Made by a program: the position numbers and the translations under genes. Shown here in pieces: positions 53,782 through 57,060 of a stretch of 57,060 bases of DNA. The stretch covers positions 1 to 57,060 of the forward strand of contig JALHOG010000030.1 of NCBI GenBank assembly GCA_022843125.1, in the 5' to 3' direction. The notes beneath the pieces are model-generated. The model did not search any database, was not told where the DNA came from, and saw only the letters and a program-made list of their open reading frames with translations. The DNA is from Ilumatobacteraceae bacterium (GTDB lineage: Bacteria > Actinomycetota > Acidimicrobiia > Acidimicrobiales > Ilumatobacteraceae). The first letter of the stretch is position 1; each line of letters starts with the position of its first letter.

Positions 53782-54831
53782 ATGAGCCGGCGGCTCGTCT
53801 CCGGCCTCGTCGCAGGCGGCCTGTTGGCCTCGGCGCTGGCAGGGTGCAGCAACGCCGACGGTTCGGACGACGCGACCGTGTCGTTCCCCCCCGTCGAGCA
53901 GTGCGGTGTGTCACCGCTCCTCGTGCCCGAGTGCGGCGCGTGGTTCGGCGCCTCGACGCCATCGGCGGACGGTCGATTCGACTACAGCCGTGGCTTGGAG
54001 GAGTACGAGGCGATCGTCGGGAGCGAGCCGGACATCCTGCACTTCTACGAGCGGGGTGGCCGCCCGTTCCCGGATGCGACCCATCGGGCGTTGGCCGAGC
54101 GGCCCGGCCGGCAGCGCAGCATCCTGTACTTCAGTTGGAAGGTCTCGACCGAGCTCAGCTGGCGTGAGATCGCGGCAGGCGCGGCCGACGAGTCGATCGC
54201 TGCGGTCGCAGCGGGGCTCGATGCGTACCCGCACACCGTGTTCCTGGCGATCCACCACGAGCCCGAGAACGACGTCAACGACGATCCGGCCTCGGGGATG
54301 ACCCCGGCCGACTACGTGGCGATGTACCGCCACGTCGTCATCCGCCTACGCGAGCTCGGGGTCGACCGGGCCGTGCACGTGATGACCTACATGGGCTTCG
54401 AACGGTGGGCCCCGATCGTCGATGCGCTGTACCCGGGGGACGACGTGGTGGACTGGATCGCCTACGACCCGTACGGGTTCGCCGGCGCGACCTCCATGCC
54501 GCTCCTGCTCGACCGGCCGGGGCCCGACGGCTGGCCGGGCTTCTACTCGTGGGCGACCACCAAGCGTCCCGGCACCCCGATCATGGTGGCCGAGTGGGGG
54601 TTCGACTTCGACGTCCAACCCGATGCCGCCGCTGTGATCGAGGACGGTGCTCGCGTGCTGCAGCGCGACTTCCCGATGATCAAGGCGCTGGTCTACTGGA
54701 ACGATCGGGGCGAACGCGTCGACGGTCGGCTCGGCGCCGGTCAGCCAGGTGGTGACGAGTTCGCCGAGGCATTCGCCCGGTTGGCGATCGACCCGTACTT
54801 CAACGCAACGGCGACGTCAGCCGCGCCGTGA
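53782..54831 (+). CDS. GH26-like glycosidase lipoprotein
   Basis: The 349-residue precursor has a lipobox (LAGC, Cys22) and a GH26-like domain directly after a short linker. It shares the paralog motif CxxxxLLVPxCGxWFG (41-55), the candidate catalytic Glu160 (IHHEPEN) and Glu271 (MVAEWGFD), and DALYPGDDVVDWIAYDPY. It would sit on the outer face of the membrane. It starts 15 bp after the flippase and ends the plus-strand run. Confidence 0.82.
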   Translation: MSRRLVSGLVAGGLLASALAGCSNADGSDDATVSFPPVEQCGVSPLLVPECGAWFGASTPSADGRFDYSRGLEEYEAIVGSEPDILHFYERGGRPFPDATHRALAERPGRQRSILYFSWKVSTELSWREIAAGAADESIAAVAAGLDAYPHTVFLAIHHEPENDVNDDPASGMTPADYVAMYRHVVIRLRELGVDRAVHVMTYMGFERWAPIVDALYPGDDVVDWIAYDPYGFAGATSMPLLLDRPGPDGWPGFYSWATTKRPGTPIMVAEWGFDFDVQPDAAAVIEDGARVLQRDFPMIKALVYWNDRGERVDGRLGAGQPGGDEFAEAFARLAIDPYFNATATSAAP

Positions 54832-54849
54832 CCGGCGGAAGGCCGGGCG

Positions 54850-55794
54850 TCAGATGCCGTGCCCGCGCTTGTGCGCGAGCGACATCAACCGTTCGGCGCT
54901 GACGAGGCGCAACGCAACTGCGGCCGCAACGTAGGCGCGGCGCTCGCGCCACGACAGCCGGACCGTCTTCCATGCGTCGGAGAGAGCGCCGCGGCGCTGC
55001 CCGAGTGCCGCCTGGGCGAACGCCCGTCGGCCGAGGAGACGAGCCAGGCCCTGCCTGCTGTCGCGAAGCTCCGGGTGCTTCGCGATGAGGTAGTCGGTGG
55101 CGTCGATGATGATCTGCCAGTTCCGCGAGAACAACGACTGCCCCCAGCGAACGCGCACGAGGTCGGACTCGACGGTCGCGATCGCCCCGGCCCGAGCCGC
55201 CCGCAGGATCCAGTCGAAATCCTCGGCGTAGCTCCCCGGGATCTCCTCGTCGACGAGACCGATCGGGCCGAGCAGGGCGTCACGCCGCACCATCACGGTC
55301 GACGGATGGGCTTCCATGACCCGCCGGCGAGCCAGTTCATCCATCGTGAGCGATTCGGCCTTCGGAACGCGGACGGTCTCGGTGTCGGCGTACGCGACCC
55401 GGATGCCGGTCACCGAGGTGAGTGCCGCCGAACCGGTGAGCGAGCGCACCTGCGCGGCGACCTTGCCGGGCAGCCATTCGTCGTCGTCGTCGCAGAACGC
55501 GACCAGTTCGCCGACCGTCGCCATGATGCCGCTGTTCCTGGCTCCGGCCAGACCGGGGGTGCGCTCGTTCGTGATGACCCTCACCCGTCGCTGCGGGTCG
55601 GCGTCGGTCTCCAGCGTGCGATCGGGTTCGGACCGGTCGAACACGATCACGAGGTCGATTGCCCCGTCGTACTCCTGTTGAAGGATCGCGTCGATCGCGA
55701 TCCTCAACAGCTCGGGTCGATTGTGGGTCGCGACCACGACCGACACGGTCGGTGTCGTGGCGTGCGCCTCATGGTGCGTCGTCTCGTCAGTCAT
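54850..55794 (-). CDS. Family 2 glycosyltransferase
   Basis: The 314-residue GT-A enzyme has SVVVATHNRPELLRIAIDAI at the N-terminus, PGLAGARNSGI, the metal-binding DDDDEW and the acceptor-side motif SYAEDFDWILRAARAG. It probably adds a sugar to the repeat unit. Donor and acceptor cannot be told. It lies downstream of the third GH26-like gene on the minus strand and converges with the second one at 18 bp. Confidence 0.88.
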   Translation of the reverse strand: MTDETTHHEAHATTPTVSVVVATHNRPELLRIAIDAILQQEYDGAIDLVIVFDRSEPDRTLETDADPQRRVRVITNERTPGLAGARNSGIMATVGELVAFCDDDDEWLPGKVAAQVRSLTGSAALTSVTGIRVAYADTETVRVPKAESLTMDELARRRVMEAHPSTVMVRRDALLGPIGLVDEEIPGSYAEDFDWILRAARAGAIATVESDLVRVRWGQSLFSRNWQIIIDATDYLIAKHPELRDSRQGLARLLGRRAFAQAALGQRRGALSDAWKTVRLSWRERRAYVAAAVALRLVSAERLMSLAHKRGHGI

Positions 55795-55924
55795 GCCTCG
55801 TGTGCCTCGAACGATGTCGATCCCGCCAGGACCGAGTACGTGGATCGGCGCACTCTACCGGCCGATCGTGCCGGGGACGGGCTGACAGGGACGGGCTGAC
55901 GGGTCGGCGGGGACGTCACCCTCG

Positions 55925-57060
55925 TCAGGGTGCCGCTGCGGTCGGCGTCGAGTTGAAGTACGGGTCGGCGGCGAGGGCGCGGTACGCCTGGCCCAACGCG
56001 ACTCCCGTGCTCGACGTGGCGTCGATCCGGTAGTTGCCGACACCGTGCTGGTTCCAGTACACCAGCGCCTTGAGCATCGGGAAGCGGGTCTGCATCGACT
56101 GCACCGTGTCGCTGAGGAGCTTCGCCGGATCGCTGCTGGTGAGCACGTCGACGCCCCATTCGGCCAACATGATCGGCTTGCCGGGTGCCTTGGCGGTCGC
56201 CCAGCTGTAGAAGCCCGGCCAGCCCAGGTTGGGCTTGACGTTGTCGACCATGACTCCGAAGCCCGCCTGCTTGTTGCCCGACATGTACGGGTCGTAGGCG
56301 ATCCAGTCGACGTAGTCGTCGCCCGGGTACAGGCCGTCGAAGTAGTCGCGCCAGCCGTAGTAGCCCATCACGTTCCAGACGTAGACGACGTTCGTGACGC
56401 CCTGCGCCCGCAGCGAGGTCACGACGTAGCGGTACATCGCGGCATAGTCGTCGGGGGTCATGCCCGATCCCGCCGTCGGGACCACATTGTCCTCGGGCTC
56501 GTGGAAGATGGTGAGGAAGATCGTGCGTGGGTACGCCTTGAGACCTGCGGCGACGGTGGCGATCTCGGCGTCGGCGCCGCCGTTGGCGATCTCTGCCCAG
56601 TTCGCCGTGCGGCTCGGCTTCCAGTTGTAGAACAGCAGGCTCCGCTGGAGGCCGGGGCGTTGGGCCTGGGCGATCTCGTCTGCGGTCGGGAATCGCTGGG
56701 CACCGGTCTTGTAGAAGTGCAGGATGTCCGGCGTGTTCTGAGCCACGGCTTCGTACTCGGCCAAACCCTTGGTGTAGTTGTAGGTACCGTCGGCGCTCGG
56801 TGTCGAGGCCCCGAACCAGGCTCCACACGACGGCACCAACAGCACCGACACCGTGCAGCCGGGTGCGGGCGGTGCGAGCGTGGTCGGCGGTGCCAGCGTG
56901 GTCGGCGGTGCGAGGGTCGTCGGCGGTGGCGGCGGTGCGAGCGTGGTCGGCGGCGCGAGGGTGGTCGGCGGCGCGAGCGTGGTCGGCGGCGCGAGCGTGG
57001 TCGGCGGTGCCAGCGTCGTCGGCGGTGCCACGGTGACCGGCGTCGGGGTCGCCGGTGCCG
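55925..57060 (-). CDS. GH26-like glycosidase with Pro/Thr repeat linker, N-terminus beyond the window
   Basis: The frame stays open to the right edge, so the start is missing; the in-frame GTG at 57031 sits inside the low-complexity linker and is unlikely to be real. What is present is a repeated PPTTLA linker followed by a GH26-like domain with the same CxxxxLLVPxCGxWFG start, the HEPEDN and LAEWGVD catalytic motifs, and LYPGDDYVDWIAYDPY. It is closer to the paralog at 46583 (shared YEAVAQNTPDILHFYK) than to the lipoprotein. Secretion is likely but its signal lies outside. Confidence 0.82.
   Translation of the reverse strand, partial: APATPTPVTVAPPTTLAPPTTLAPPTTLAPPTTLAPPTTLAPPPPPTTLAPPTTLAPPTTLAPPAPGCTVSVLLVPSCGAWFGASTPSADGTYNYTKGLAEYEAVAQNTPDILHFYKTGAQRFPTADEIAQAQRPGLQRSLLFYNWKPSRTANWAEIANGGADAEIATVAAGLKAYPRTIFLTIFHEPEDNVVPTAGSGMTPDDYAAMYRYVVTSLRAQGVTNVVYVWNVMGYYGWRDYFDGLYPGDDYVDWIAYDPYMSGNKQAGFGVMVDNVKPNLGWPGFYSWATAKAPGKPIMLAEWGVDVLTSSDPAKLLSDTVQSMQTRFPMLKALVYWNQHGVGNYRIDATSSTGVALGQAYRALAADPYFNSTPTAAAP
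56867..57028 (-). repeat. 18-bp-type tandem repeat encoding a PPTTLA linker
   Basis: Eight PPTTL units, one lengthened by extra prolines, are encoded by imperfect copies of an 18-bp unit. It forms the extracellular linker before the third GH26-like domain and continues as a Pro/Thr-rich stretch to the right edge. Confidence 0.9.

Overview
The window is high-GC DNA with densely packed genes, many ATGA/GTGA overlaps, several GTG/TTG starts and recognisably actinobacterial gene pairs (two ArsA-like ATPases back to back, an F420-type LLM oxidoreductase, an Rrf2-cysQ-cysD-cysNC set). I infer a chromosome segment from an actinobacterium, perhaps an Acidimicrobiia/Ilumatobacter-type organism. That placement rests on gene style only, not on a database search.

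Left part (1-12.5 kb): the end of selA and complete selB (selenocysteine decoding); an ECF sigma factor with a translationally coupled membrane partner; an NfeD/SppA-like membrane protein diverging from a pair of ArsA/Get3-like ATPases; a fructose-type ABC importer (frcB-frcC-frcA order on the minus strand) diverging from its LacI-family regulator, with two perfect 16-bp operators between them; an orphan receiver protein; and tRNA-Pro(CGG).

Middle part (12.5-31.5 kb): an MFS transporter; a VapBC-type toxin-antitoxin pair; a DegP-like lipoprotein protease; a secreted sugar dehydrogenase-like protein carrying three repeat modules with a DTR motif; nadE; a small membrane protein with a winged-helix regulator under a palindromic operator; an LLM oxidoreductase; a baeRF-like protein; a zinc-ribbon protein followed by htpX; a P2A calcium-type ATPase; and ldhA-thioesterase diverging from a NUDIX hydrolase with the two start codons overlapping.

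Right part (31.5-57 kb): sulfate activation (cysteine-free Rrf2 regulator, cysQ, cysD, cysN-cysC fusion), all on the plus strand, runs directly into an exopolysaccharide locus. That locus has a priming glycosylphosphotransferase, a 1,501-aa secreted PKD/malectin protein, a Wzz-like protein, PssD/PssE-like glycosyltransferase halves, a Wzy-like polymerase/ligase, a Wzx-like flippase, an APH-fold kinase-like protein, a GT2 glycosyltransferase, two PAPS-type sulfotransferases and three paralogous GH26-like secreted glycosidases. My main inference is that CysDNC makes PAPS, the two sulfotransferases put sulfate on the polysaccharide or its carrier, CysQ removes the PAP by-product, and the GH26-like proteins trim or remodel the product outside the cell. 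This sulfated-polysaccharide locus is the strongest candidate here for an undescribed system.

I saw no CRISPR array, insertion sequence, rRNA or clear prophage. Several non-coding stretches carry strong hairpins or 14-bp tandem repeats and are listed separately.
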